Assembly: GCA_039931865.1 (NCBI GenBank)
Contig: JBDTRB010000051.1
Span: 1-26,329 of the forward strand
Direction: 5' to 3'
Length of the DNA stretch: 26,329 bases
DNA from: JALYUA01 sp039931865
Lineage (GTDB): Bacteria > Acidobacteriota > Thermoanaerobaculia > UBA5066 > Gp7-AA6
Part shown: piece after piece, positions 1-7,300 of the stretch
Layout of the letters: every line of letters begins with the position of its first letter
How positions within the stretch are numbered: position 1 is the first letter of the stretch
Translations under genes and position numbers: made by a program
The notes under the pieces: generated by a model
Databases searched by the model: none
Seen by the model: only the letters and a program-made list of their open reading frames with translations
Told to the model about the DNA's origin: nothing

Positions 1-29
1 AGGGAGCAGGCCGGCGGTCGAGGCCGCAT

Positions 30-74
30 CCGGCCGAGCCGCCGGCCGGTGCCGTTCGCCGTCGGCGAACGGCA
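30..74. repeat. GC-rich palindromes, one a perfect hairpin
   Basis: Bases 50-60 and 64-74 form an 11-bp perfect inverted repeat around a three-base GTC loop. Just before it, bases 30-48 contain a second short palindrome built on CCGGCCG. There is no T-run after the hairpin, so it is not a classical intrinsic terminator. It could still end transcription of a gene lying left of the window or be a dispersed palindrome. The pairing is seen directly; the role is inferred. Confidence 0.6.
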
Positions 75-99
75 GCTCCCGCAGTGAGCGGAGGCGACG

Positions 100-116
100 G
101 ATAATGCGCCCGGAGG
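100..116 (+). promoter_or_regulatory. -10-like hexamer and Shine-Dalgarno site of the first small gene
   Basis: GATAAT at 100-105 matches the -10 consensus at five of six positions. It is followed by GGAGG at 112-116, four bases before the ATG at 121. No convincing -35 element was found. The ribosome-binding site supports the ATG at 121 over the out-of-frame ATG at 104. Confidence 0.45.
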
Positions 117-120
117 ACTC

Positions 121-384
121 ATGCCCGACTCTACTTCCGACGATCATGACAAACGGGTACGGGACGCGTTTGACTCGCTCGACCGGCATGTCGGCCCGCG
201 GCTCGATGAGAATTCGCGGCGCTCCGTCGAGGAGCTGCGGTCCGCGGCATCGTCCCGCAACGCCGAAGGACTCCGAACAGGGCTCACCGACGTGCGCGAG
301 CGGCACGGCTGGCTCTATCGCGAGCTCGCCGAGCATCCCGATGTGTCGAACCTGTTGAACGAGCTCGCCCTGTGGGGCTTCTAG
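121..384 (+). CDS. Small hypothetical protein, 87 aa
   Basis: I do not recognise this family. The product is a short, highly charged, probably soluble and helical protein with no signal peptide and no membrane segment. The N-terminal half is rich in Asp, Arg and Ser. The C-terminal third, ending in NELALWGF, has a regular hydrophobic pattern. The ATG is preceded by GGAGG with four bases between, which makes it more convincing than a random frame. The gene runs tail-to-tail into the degraded hydrolase on the other strand, whose frame stays open beneath it to the window edge. The function is unknown and the gene could be non-functional. Confidence 0.55.
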   Translation: MPDSTSDDHDKRVRDAFDSLDRHVGPRLDENSRRSVEELRSAASSRNAEGLRTGLTDVRERHGWLYRELAEHPDVSNLLNELALWGF

Positions 385-394
385 TCGGCCGGAG

Positions 395-898
395 CCGGAC
401 GCGCCAGCGACGGTCGTCTTTTTGCGCCTCCAGGGCGCGAGGAATCCGATCAGCGCCGCGTTGAATCGATCCGGCCACTCGAGGTGCGGGAGGTGCCCGA
501 CGCCCTGCACTTCGAGCAGGCGGCTTCCCGGAATGTCCCGCGCGGCGGCGCGTCCGAGCTCCGGGTAATCGCCTAGCCCCTTCAGCGCTTCGTCGGGAAC
601 GAGACCCCGGCCGAGCGCCGTGCGGTCCGCCTGTCCGATGACGAGCAGCGTCGAAACCGCGATGAGCGAAATTTCGTGGCGCACCGGCTGCTCGTAGAGC
701 ATCTGATACGTCAGAGCGAACACTCGCGCAAACCGCGGGTACTGCACCGCTGCCGGACACGCGGGCGCGCCGCTCGGCGAATCGTCCGTATTCCTGGCGC
801 CACGTCGCGACGTAACGGCGACAGAAGCCCTCGATCTTCGAAGGGTCCGCGTTTGCGAGCTCCCTCGCGTACACGGTCTCGAACGCAAGCGCCGGCCG
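395..898 (-). pseudogene. Alpha/beta-hydrolase remnant, N-terminus missing and frameshifted
   Basis: On the minus strand, bases 898 to about 750 encode a lid-type segment (ELANADPSKIEGF, then RRYVATWRQEYGRF). From about 750 downward the similarity continues in another frame as YPRFARVFALTYQMLYEQPV, LLVIGQADRTALG and VQGVGHLPHLEWPDRF. These last stretches hold the expected C-terminal Asp and catalytic His (GHLPHLEWP) of this hydrolase family. One indel near 740-755 would join the frames. The N-terminal core, including the nucleophile-elbow Ser, is absent: the similarity stops where the divergent ATPase gene begins. No in-frame stop is seen after the natural end (about 400), and the frame stays open to base 1. 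The family assignment comes from remembered motifs. A sequencing error could explain the frameshift but not the missing N-terminus. Confidence 0.72.
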
Positions 899-902
899 GT
901 GC

Positions 903-908
903 TAACGT
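903..908 (+). promoter_or_regulatory. -10-like hexamer of a probably leaderless ATPase transcript
   Basis: TAACGT lies seven bases before the ATG at 916, with no Shine-Dalgarno sequence between. This is the spacing expected if transcription starts at or next to the start codon. The same layout precedes four other genes in the window. Confidence 0.4.
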
Positions 909-915
909 CCTCTCG

Positions 916-1728
916 ATGTACACGGGCTTCTACGGTCTTCGCGAGCCGCCTTTCCACATCACGCCGGACCCGCGATTTCTCTTCTTCAGCGATCAGCACA
1001 GGGAGGCGTTCCACCACATCCTGTTCGGGATCCGGGAGCGCAAGGGGTTCATCCAGGTGACCGGCGAGGTGGGCGCGGGGAAAACGACGGTCTGCCGCGC
1101 CGTCCTCGAGCAGCTCGGCCCGAATGTGAAAACGGCTCTCATCCTGAACCCGATCATGACCATCGAGCAGCTTCTCCGGTCCGTCCTGACGGAGCTCGGG
1201 TTGACGCCCGGCAAGCTCGACCGCGTGGAATACCAGGACCTCCTGAACGCCTTTCTGTTTGCGCAGGTGTCCACCGGCAACGATGTCGTTCTTTTCATCG
1301 ACGAGGCTCAGGATCTGGATCCGGGTCTTCTCGAAGAAATCCGTCTGCTGTCGAACATCGAGACCTACGAGCGCAAACTGCTTCAAATCGTCCTCCTGGG
1401 TCAGCCGGAGCTGCGCGACAAGATGAATGATCCGCGGCTGCGGCAATTGCGACAACGGATCACGGTGCGGTATCACCTCCGCCCTTTGTCGCTCAGGGAC
1501 ACGGAGCGGTACATGGCGCACCGCCTGGTGGTGGCCGGCGCGAACGGAAGGCCCGACTTCACTCCCGGCGCGGTCCGCGCGGTGCACGGGTACGCGCGCG
1601 GAATTCCGCGCCTTGTCAACGCGGTCTGTGACAAGGCGCTCCTGTACGGATTCGTCAACGGGGTGGACGTTCTGACCCCGCGCGGGATCCGCCAGGCGAT
1701 CCGCGAGCTCGAAGGCGAGGCGTCGTGA
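916..1728 (+). CDS. gspA: ExeA/GspA-type AAA ATPase, 270 aa
   Basis: This is a P-loop ATPase of the ExeA/GspA family. In type II secretion the GspA-GspB pair helps place or assemble the secretin through the cell wall. The N-terminus MYTGFYGLREPPF is typical of the family. Walker A is GEVGAGKT at residues 50-57, Walker B is VVLFIDE at 124-130 followed by AQDL, and a sensor-like LLGQPEL follows near 160-166. Full ExeA proteins often add a membrane segment and a peptidoglycan-binding domain. At 270 aa this one is the ATPase module only. The frame is open from 676, but only the 916 start gives the family N-terminus. The stop overlaps the GTG of the next gene by four bases, so the two are probably co-translated. 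Confidence 0.88.
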   Translation: MYTGFYGLREPPFHITPDPRFLFFSDQHREAFHHILFGIRERKGFIQVTGEVGAGKTTVCRAVLEQLGPNVKTALILNPIMTIEQLLRSVLTELGLTPGKLDRVEYQDLLNAFLFAQVSTGNDVVLFIDEAQDLDPGLLEEIRLLSNIETYERKLLQIVLLGQPELRDKMNDPRLRQLRQRITVRYHLRPLSLRDTERYMAHRLVVAGANGRPDFTPGAVRAVHGYARGIPRLVNAVCDKALLYGFVNGVDVLTPRGIRQAIRELEGEAS

Positions 1729-2501
1729 GTCTGATCGACGAAGCGTTGAAGCGCGCCCGGGAGCAGACCGCTCGACAGACCCTACCGCCAGATCCGGCGG
1801 CGGCTCCCCCGACCGCGAAGCAGGAGGACCCCTGGTCCTACGCGCCCCTCCCGGATCGCGCGCCGCTGCTCGTGCCGGTGCAAGGAGCGGCGGCGATCGC
1901 CGGAGGCGTGCTGCTGCTCGCGGCAGCCGCGTGGCTTCTTCTGCGACCCTCGCGTCCTCAGATCACCGCTCCCTTTTCAGCTCCGTCCGCGGAGCAGACC
2001 GTTCCGGCCCCAGCGCGGGATTTTCCGCGCGCGATCGAATCCGCGGCCGTCCCCGGGAGAACGGACCCTGAGAGCGCGGGCGGCAGAGGCGGTCTCGCCT
2101 CGGCCGGGGGCGCCGCCGCGAACGCCGGGCAACCTCACGAACGGGATCTGCGGACGGGCGGCGGATCGCCGCCGCCGGAGGTCTTCTCTCCGGGGATCGC
2201 ATCCGGGTCCCCGCGCGTCGCCGCCGGAAACCGTTCCCGGACGATCCTCCCGGGGGAAGGCGCGCCGGCGGACCGCGGGCCTGCAGCCGCGAAGGCTCAC
2301 AGCGGCACGTTCGTCTCGCCCGACGGGACCCGCATCGAGCTCGGAGGCATTGTCTATTCGGAGACGAATCCGGTCGCCCTCATCAACGGCCGCGTCCTCC
2401 CGGTGGGAGGCGTGGTCGGAAGCATGACGATCATCTCCATCACGGAGAACCGCGTCGAGCTCACCGGCGACGGCGCCCGCGTCTTTCTCTCGATCCGCTG
2501 A
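1725..2501 (+). CDS. gspB: GspB-like general secretion assembly protein, 258 aa
   Basis: The product looks like a bitopic inner-membrane GspB protein, the partner of GspA. It begins MSLIDEALKRAREQ, the family's cytoplasmic signature. One membrane helix follows at about residues 52-73, then a long Pro/Ala/Gly-rich periplasmic linker (about 75-195). A compact C-terminal domain (about 196-258) contains FVSPDGTRIELGGIVYSE and ALINGRVLPVGG, which matches the GspB C-terminal domain. The GTG start at 1725 overlaps the ATPase stop (GTGA), a sign of translational coupling. No other type II secretion genes are in view, so the pair may serve a system encoded elsewhere. The linker is compositionally biased and probably poorly conserved. 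Confidence 0.85.
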   Translation: MSLIDEALKRAREQTARQTLPPDPAAAPPTAKQEDPWSYAPLPDRAPLLVPVQGAAAIAGGVLLLAAAAWLLLRPSRPQITAPFSAPSAEQTVPAPARDFPRAIESAAVPGRTDPESAGGRGGLASAGGAAANAGQPHERDLRTGGGSPPPEVFSPGIASGSPRVAAGNRSRTILPGEGAPADRGPAAAKAHSGTFVSPDGTRIELGGIVYSETNPVALINGRVLPVGGVVGSMTIISITENRVELTGDGARVFLSIR

Positions 2502-2569
2502 AGCTCTCTGCCGAAATCTGCAACCTCCGCCCCGGAATCCGTGTTCAAAGGGGGAGGCCAGGAGGAAGC

Positions 2570-3307
2570 ATGCGACGATCCGATACCCCGATCCGGCACA
2601 TCTCCGCGCGGAAGAAGCCGGACCGGTCCGCGTTTCCGGGGGGCAGATGGCTCCGGCTCGTGGAGGCAGGTCCGGCAAAGAGCGAAGAGGCGGATCTGAT
2701 GCGGCGACCCGCAATCGAAAACCTGGAGCACGCGCTCGCGGCCGATCTCGACGGCACGTTCGAGCGTCTCGTTCTCGACTATCAGGACCGGCTCTTCGGT
2801 TTCGCCTTCCGGCTCTGCGCGAGCCGCGAGGATGCGGAGGAAATCGCACAGGATGCTTTCGTCCGAGCCTACCGCGCGTTGAAGGGGTATCCACCGGAGA
2901 GGATCCGCGGCCTCGCGCTCCGCGCGTGGCTCTACCAGATCGCCTTGAACGTCGCGCGCAATCGATTCCGCCGCAAGCGTCACCGCTTCGTGTACCTGGA
3001 AAGCGGCGGTGCCACCGACTCGACGAAGATCGATCCGGCCGACGATCCGGAGCTTCGCCCCGACCGCCGCCTCGAGAAGAGCCGCGAGCGGTCGGATCTC
3101 GCGACACTGGTCCGCGCGCTGCCCGAGCGTTTCCGCGCGCCCCTGGTTCTTCGATACGTCGAGGGCCTGCCGGTCGAGGAGGTCGCCGCGGTGTTGAAGC
3201 AGCCGGTCGGCACGGCCAAATCGAACCTGCACCGGGGAGTCAATGCCCTGCGCGTTTCCCTCTCCCGTTCCCGAAGCTCCCGGCGGCCCCAGGAGGTGTA
3301 CCAATGA
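2570..3307 (+). CDS. ECF-type RNA polymerase sigma factor, 245 aa
   Basis: This is an extracytoplasmic-function sigma factor that would direct RNA polymerase to a small regulon. Region 2 lies at about residues 64-135 (LDYQDRLFGFAFRLC, EDAEEIAQDAFVRAYRAL, AWLYQIALNVARNRFRR). Region 4 lies at about 176-228 (LPERFRAPLVLRYVEGLPVE, then TAKSNLHRGVNALR). An N-terminal tail of about 45 basic residues is longer than usual for ECF factors. The start at 2570 is backed by GGAGGA at 2561-2566, but an in-frame ATG at 2699 would give a more typical length. No anti-sigma factor of ordinary type follows. Instead the stop overlaps (ATGA) an alkyl-transferase/Ada-type fusion that may act as its sensor. The gene follows gspB by 68 bases and could belong to the same transcript. 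Confidence 0.92.
   Translation: MRRSDTPIRHISARKKPDRSAFPGGRWLRLVEAGPAKSEEADLMRRPAIENLEHALAADLDGTFERLVLDYQDRLFGFAFRLCASREDAEEIAQDAFVRAYRALKGYPPERIRGLALRAWLYQIALNVARNRFRRKRHRFVYLESGGATDSTKIDPADDPELRPDRRLEKSRERSDLATLVRALPERFRAPLVLRYVEGLPVEEVAAVLKQPVGTAKSNLHRGVNALRVSLSRSRSSRRPQEVYQ
3291..3298 (+). promoter_or_regulatory. Near-perfect Shine-Dalgarno site inside the sigma-factor gene
   Basis: AGGAGGTG lies five bases before the ATG at 3304 and inside the last codons of the sigma-factor gene. It fixes the start of the methyltransferase fusion there, although the reading frame is open much further upstream. It also suggests strong translation of the downstream protein relative to the sigma factor. 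Confidence 0.85.
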
Positions 3308-4098
3308 AAGCTCCCCTTCCCATCCGCGACACCCTCGACGTGACACGCGCGCTGCGCCGCATGGATTCCGTTCGCGCTCCCGCGACGCTCGTGCCCGCCG
3401 TCCTCCGGCGCGCGGGGCTGGCCGACATGTACTGGAGGATGGCATCGCCGGTCGGCGCGCTCTACGTCGCTCAGGGCACGGCGGGGATTTCCCTGGTCCG
3501 CCGCGCCGGAGCGGGCGGCTCGAGCGCCTTCGAACGGGAGTTCCGGACGCGCCTCGGCCGTCCCGTTTACCCGGCGGCGCGTCCGGCGGCGGCCGCTCTG
3601 CGCCGCGCGGTCGCCGGAAAGTCCGCGCGGGAGCTTCGTTTCGACCTGCGCGGGCTGACCGATTTCGAGAGCGCGGTGCTCCGGAAGGCGCTCGAGATTC
3701 CGGCGGGCCAGGTGCGCCCGTACGGCTGGATCGCGAAGGAGATCGGCCGCCCGGAGGCGGTCCGCGCCGCGGGAAGCGCGCTCGCGAAGAATCCTCTCCC
3801 GCTGCTGATTCCGTGTCACCGCGTGGTGAGGACCGACGGCCGGGTCGGCGATTACATTTTCGGCAGCGGCGCGAAGCGCACGCTCCTGAAGTCGGAAGGG
3901 GCGCAACCGGACGCGCTCGAGAAGCTCGGTTCTTCAGGAGTCCGCTTTCTCGGAAGCGAATCGGGCCGGTACTTCTGCCTGCCGACCTGCGGCGGATTCC
4001 AGTCCCCCCGCCGGTCCAACCGGGTGCCGTTCCGCTCGGCAAGCCAGGCACTCGCGGCAGGCTTTCTCCCGTGCGAGGACTGCCGCCCGGCGGCGTGA
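3304..4098 (+). CDS. O6-alkylguanine-DNA alkyltransferase fused to a C-terminal Ada-type four-Cys domain, 264 aa
   Basis: The protein should move alkyl groups from O6-alkylguanine in DNA to its own cysteine (suicide repair). Residues about 45-200 form the alkyltransferase: the active site IPCHRVV puts the acceptor at Cys171, followed by GDYIFGSGAKRTLL. Residues about 210-264 match the metal-binding domain of Ada, which accepts methyl groups from phosphotriesters: FCLPTC (Cys225, Cys229) and PCEDC (Cys257, Cys260) supply all four cysteines, with FRSASQALAAGFLPC between. In Ada the order is Ada domain, AraC-type HTH, alkyltransferase; here the order is reversed and the HTH is missing. The first 44 residues (with LRRMDSVRAPATLVPAVLRR) are an extra segment I cannot assign. 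The ATGA overlap with the ECF sigma gene suggests joint regulation, perhaps of an alkylation response. The repair function is well supported; a role as sigma regulator is inference. Confidence 0.9.
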   Translation: MKAPLPIRDTLDVTRALRRMDSVRAPATLVPAVLRRAGLADMYWRMASPVGALYVAQGTAGISLVRRAGAGGSSAFEREFRTRLGRPVYPAARPAAAALRRAVAGKSARELRFDLRGLTDFESAVLRKALEIPAGQVRPYGWIAKEIGRPEAVRAAGSALAKNPLPLLIPCHRVVRTDGRVGDYIFGSGAKRTLLKSEGAQPDALEKLGSSGVRFLGSESGRYFCLPTCGGFQSPRRSNRVPFRSASQALAAGFLPCEDCRPAA

Positions 4099-4176
4099 GG
4101 GGCGGCTCCGATCACCCCGCAACCCTTATCCGGACTGGTCACCGGGCTGCAAAGACCCACCGGCTGCCTGCGGGCC

Positions 4177-4217
4177 CCCTCACCCCGACCCTCTCCCCGA
4201 GCGCGGGGAGAGGGAGG
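4177..4217. repeat. REP-like dispersed palindrome, copy 1
   Basis: CCCTCTCCCC at 4189-4198 and GGGGAGAGGG at 4205-4214 form a 10-bp stem around a six-base loop, preceded by a CCCTCACCCCGA shoulder. A related element lies at about 23562-23599 in the opposite orientation. This type of palindrome is known from intergenic regions of many GC-rich genomes. It sits in the gap after the alkyltransferase gene and may influence transcript ends. The rest of the gap (4099-4289) shows nothing further. Confidence 0.75.
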
Positions 4218-4289
4218 TGGCGCGCTTTCACCTCAGTGGCGGATGCGCCCGGTCCTCCAGCCGCTCCAAACCCTCCGCACCGGTTGCCG

Positions 4290-4295
4290 TAGAGT
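4290..4295 (+). promoter_or_regulatory. -10-like hexamer before the first VPS10/BNR gene
   Basis: TAGAGT lies 29 bases before the GTG start at 4325, leaving room for a short leader that holds the GGGAGG ribosome-binding site at 4315-4320. No clear -35 element was seen. Confidence 0.35.
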
Positions 4296-4324
4296 TCCCC
4301 CGACCGCGCTGAAAGGGAGGATCC

Positions 4325-7300
4325 GTGAAATCGACTTTCCGACGGGGCTTCGCCCTGCTTTTCGCCATCGCCTGCTCCCGCCTGGCCGCCGGCCAGGAGC
4401 CGACTCCGGCGCCGAGCCCGGGCCCGACCCCGGCGGCGTCCGCGTCCGGGAGGCAGCGGGGGGAAGGCTCCGATCCGGTGATCCGCTCGCGTAAGGAGCC
4501 GAGCCGCGAAGAGAAATCCCGGGACAAGACCGGCAAAGGCGCCAACGCCGATAAGGACGCGCCGAAGAAGGGCGGCTTCCGCTCCGAGACCTTCGCGGGA
4601 CTCGAGTTGCGCTCCCTCGGACCCGCGCTGACATCCGGACGGATCGTGGACATCGCCGTCGATCCGAAGAACACGCACCGCTGGTTCGTCGCGTCCGCGG
4701 ACGGCGGGGTCTGGCGGACGGTGAACGGCGGTGTGACGTTCACGCCGGTGTTCGACGCGGAAGCTTCGCACTCGATCGGCTGCGTCGCGATCGACCCGAA
4801 GGATCCGTTCGTCGTCTGGGTCGGCTCGGGGGAGAACAACAGTCAGCGGGTGGTCGGCTACGGCGACGGCGTGTATCGCTCCGAGGACGGCGGCGCCTCC
4901 TGGAAGAACATGGGCCTGAAGACGTCGGAGCACATCGGAAAGATCGTCGTCGACCCGCGCGATTCGAACGTTGTTTATGTCGCCGCTCAGGGACCGCTCT
5001 GGGGCCCCGGCGGGGAACGCGGCGTGTACAAGACGACCGACGGTGGGAAGACGTGGAAGTCCTCGCTCGCGATCAGCGAGAACACGGGAGCCACCGACAT
5101 CGTGATGGACCCGCGCGATCCGGACGTCCTCTTTGCGGCGGCCTATCAACGCCGGCGCCACGTTTACACGCTCATCGACGGGGGCCCCGAGTCCGCGATC
5201 TACAAATCCGTCAACGCGGGCGGGAGCTGGAAAAAGGTGACGACCGGCCTGCCGAAAGAAGAGATGGGACGGATCGGTCTCGCGATTTCTCCCGCGGCTC
5301 CCGACGTCGTCTACGCCGTCATCGAAGCGGCGAACAAGGCGGGAGGTTTCTTCCGATCGGGCAACCGCGGTGAGACCTGGGAGAAACGCAGCGAATACGT
5401 CCCGGGCGGCCCGCAGTACTACAACGAGATCTTCGCGGACCCGAAGAACCCGGAGCGCGTGTACTCGATGGACGTGTGGATCCAGGTGACGGAGGACGGC
5501 GGAAAAACGTTCCACAAGCTGGGCGAGCCGTCGAAGCATCCCGACAACCACGCGATGTGGATCGACCCCGACCTGACCGACCACCTGGTGGTGGGATGCG
5601 ACGGCGGCATGTACGAAACGTTCGACCGCGCCGCGACCTGGCGGTTCTTCGCGAACCTCCCCGTCACGCAGTTCTACCGGGTGAGCGTCGACAATGCCTC
5701 GCCCATCTACAACCTCTTCGGGGGGACGCAGGACAACTTCAGCCTGGGCGGACCGTCGCGGACGTCCAACATCCACGGCGTCTCCAACGCGGACTGGTTC
5801 GTCACCGAAGGCGGCGATGGGTTCCAGAGCCAGATCGACCCGGAGGACCCGAACACCGTGTACGCCGAGGCGCAGTACGGAGTCCTGACGCGCTTCGACC
5901 GGAAGACGGGAGAGAGCCTCGTGATCCAGCCGCAGGCGCGGCCTGGCGAGCCCCCGCTTCGCTGGAACTGGGACTCGCCGATCATCATCAGCCCGCACAG
6001 TCATACGCGGCTCTACTTCGCCGCGCAGCGGGTGTTCCGGAGCGACGACCGTGGCAACACGTGGAAACCGGTCAGCCCGGATCTGACTCGCCAGCTCGAC
6101 CGCAACAGGATGAAAGTCATGGGCCGCGTGTGGTCTTCGGACGCCGTCGCGAAGAACTCGTCCACGTCTTTCTACGGCAACATCGTGTCGCTCTCCGAGT
6201 CGCCGCTCCAGGAGGGGCTGCTGTACGCCGCCACCGACGACGGGTTGATCCAGGTCACCGAGGACGGAGGCGCAACGTGGCGGAAGACGTCCGCCGTGCC
6301 GGGCGTGCCCGAGTTCGCGTACGTCAGCCGCGTCGCGTCCTCGTCGCACGAGAAGGGGACGGTCTACGCCTCCTTCGACAACCACAAGAACGCAGATTTC
6401 AAGCCGTACGTCGTCCGGAGCACGGATCGCGGCCGCTCGTGGAGCTCGATCGCCGGCGATCTCCCCGCGCGCGGAACGGTCTGGACCGTCCTCGAGGATC
6501 CGGCGCAGCATGATCTGCTCTTCATCGGGACCGAGTTTGGCCTCTACTTCACGCGTGACCAGGGACGCCGATGGCTCAAGCTGACGGGAGGCCTGCCGAA
6601 CGTGGCCGTGCGGGACCTCGCGGTTCAGAAGCGGGAAGGGGATCTCGCGGTGGCGACGTTCGGGCGCGGGTTCTACATCCTCGACGACCTGACGCCCCTG
6701 CGCCTCTCGACCGCGGACGCGCTCGAGAGGGACGCGGTCCTCTTCCCCGTGCGCCGGCCTCTCGTGCTCATGCCCTCCGCGCCGCTCGGGATCCGGGGCA
6801 AGGCGTTTCAGGGCGAGTCCTGGTTCACCGCTCCCAATCCTCCGTTCGGCGCCGTCTTCACCTATTACCTGAAGGACGAGTTGAAGACCCTCCGCAAGAG
6901 CCGCCAGGACAGGGAAAAGGGCCTCGTCAAGCAGGGCAAGGACCCGGATTACCCGACCGCGCAGGATTTCCGCGCGGAGGTCCGCGAGGAGGAGCCCACA
7001 ATCGTCCTCACGATCTCGGATCCCGAGGGCCAGGTGATCCGGCGGCTGAAAGCGCCGGTCACGGCGGGCATGCACCGGATCGCCTGGGACCTCCGCTATC
7101 CTCCCGCGACGCCGACCTCGCTGAAGCCACCGGTGTCGGATCCCTTCAGCGACCCGCCCTCCGGTCCGATGGTCGCCCCCGGCCGCTACACCGTGACGAT
7201 GGAGACATGGGTGCAGGGGCGCGCCACCCCCGTTTCGGAGCCGCAAACCTTCGAGGCCCGCGGCGCGTACGAGATCCCGGCGGCGGATCGCTCGAAGCTG

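Noticed and set aside
676..915. An 80-codon N-terminal extension of the ExeA-type ATPase
   Set aside because: The extension is Arg-rich, overlaps the hydrolase remnant on the other strand and has no family similarity. MYTGFYGL at 916 is the expected start.
2647..3303. An N-terminal extension of the alkyltransferase through the sigma-factor gene
   Set aside because: It is an out-of-frame shadow of the sigma factor. AGGAGGTG at 3291-3298 marks the start at 3304.
2354..4051. A 565-codon minus frame opposite gspB, the sigma factor and the alkyltransferase
   Set aside because: It is low-complexity Arg/Pro/Ser sequence. The plus-strand genes have recognised catalytic and DNA-binding motifs.
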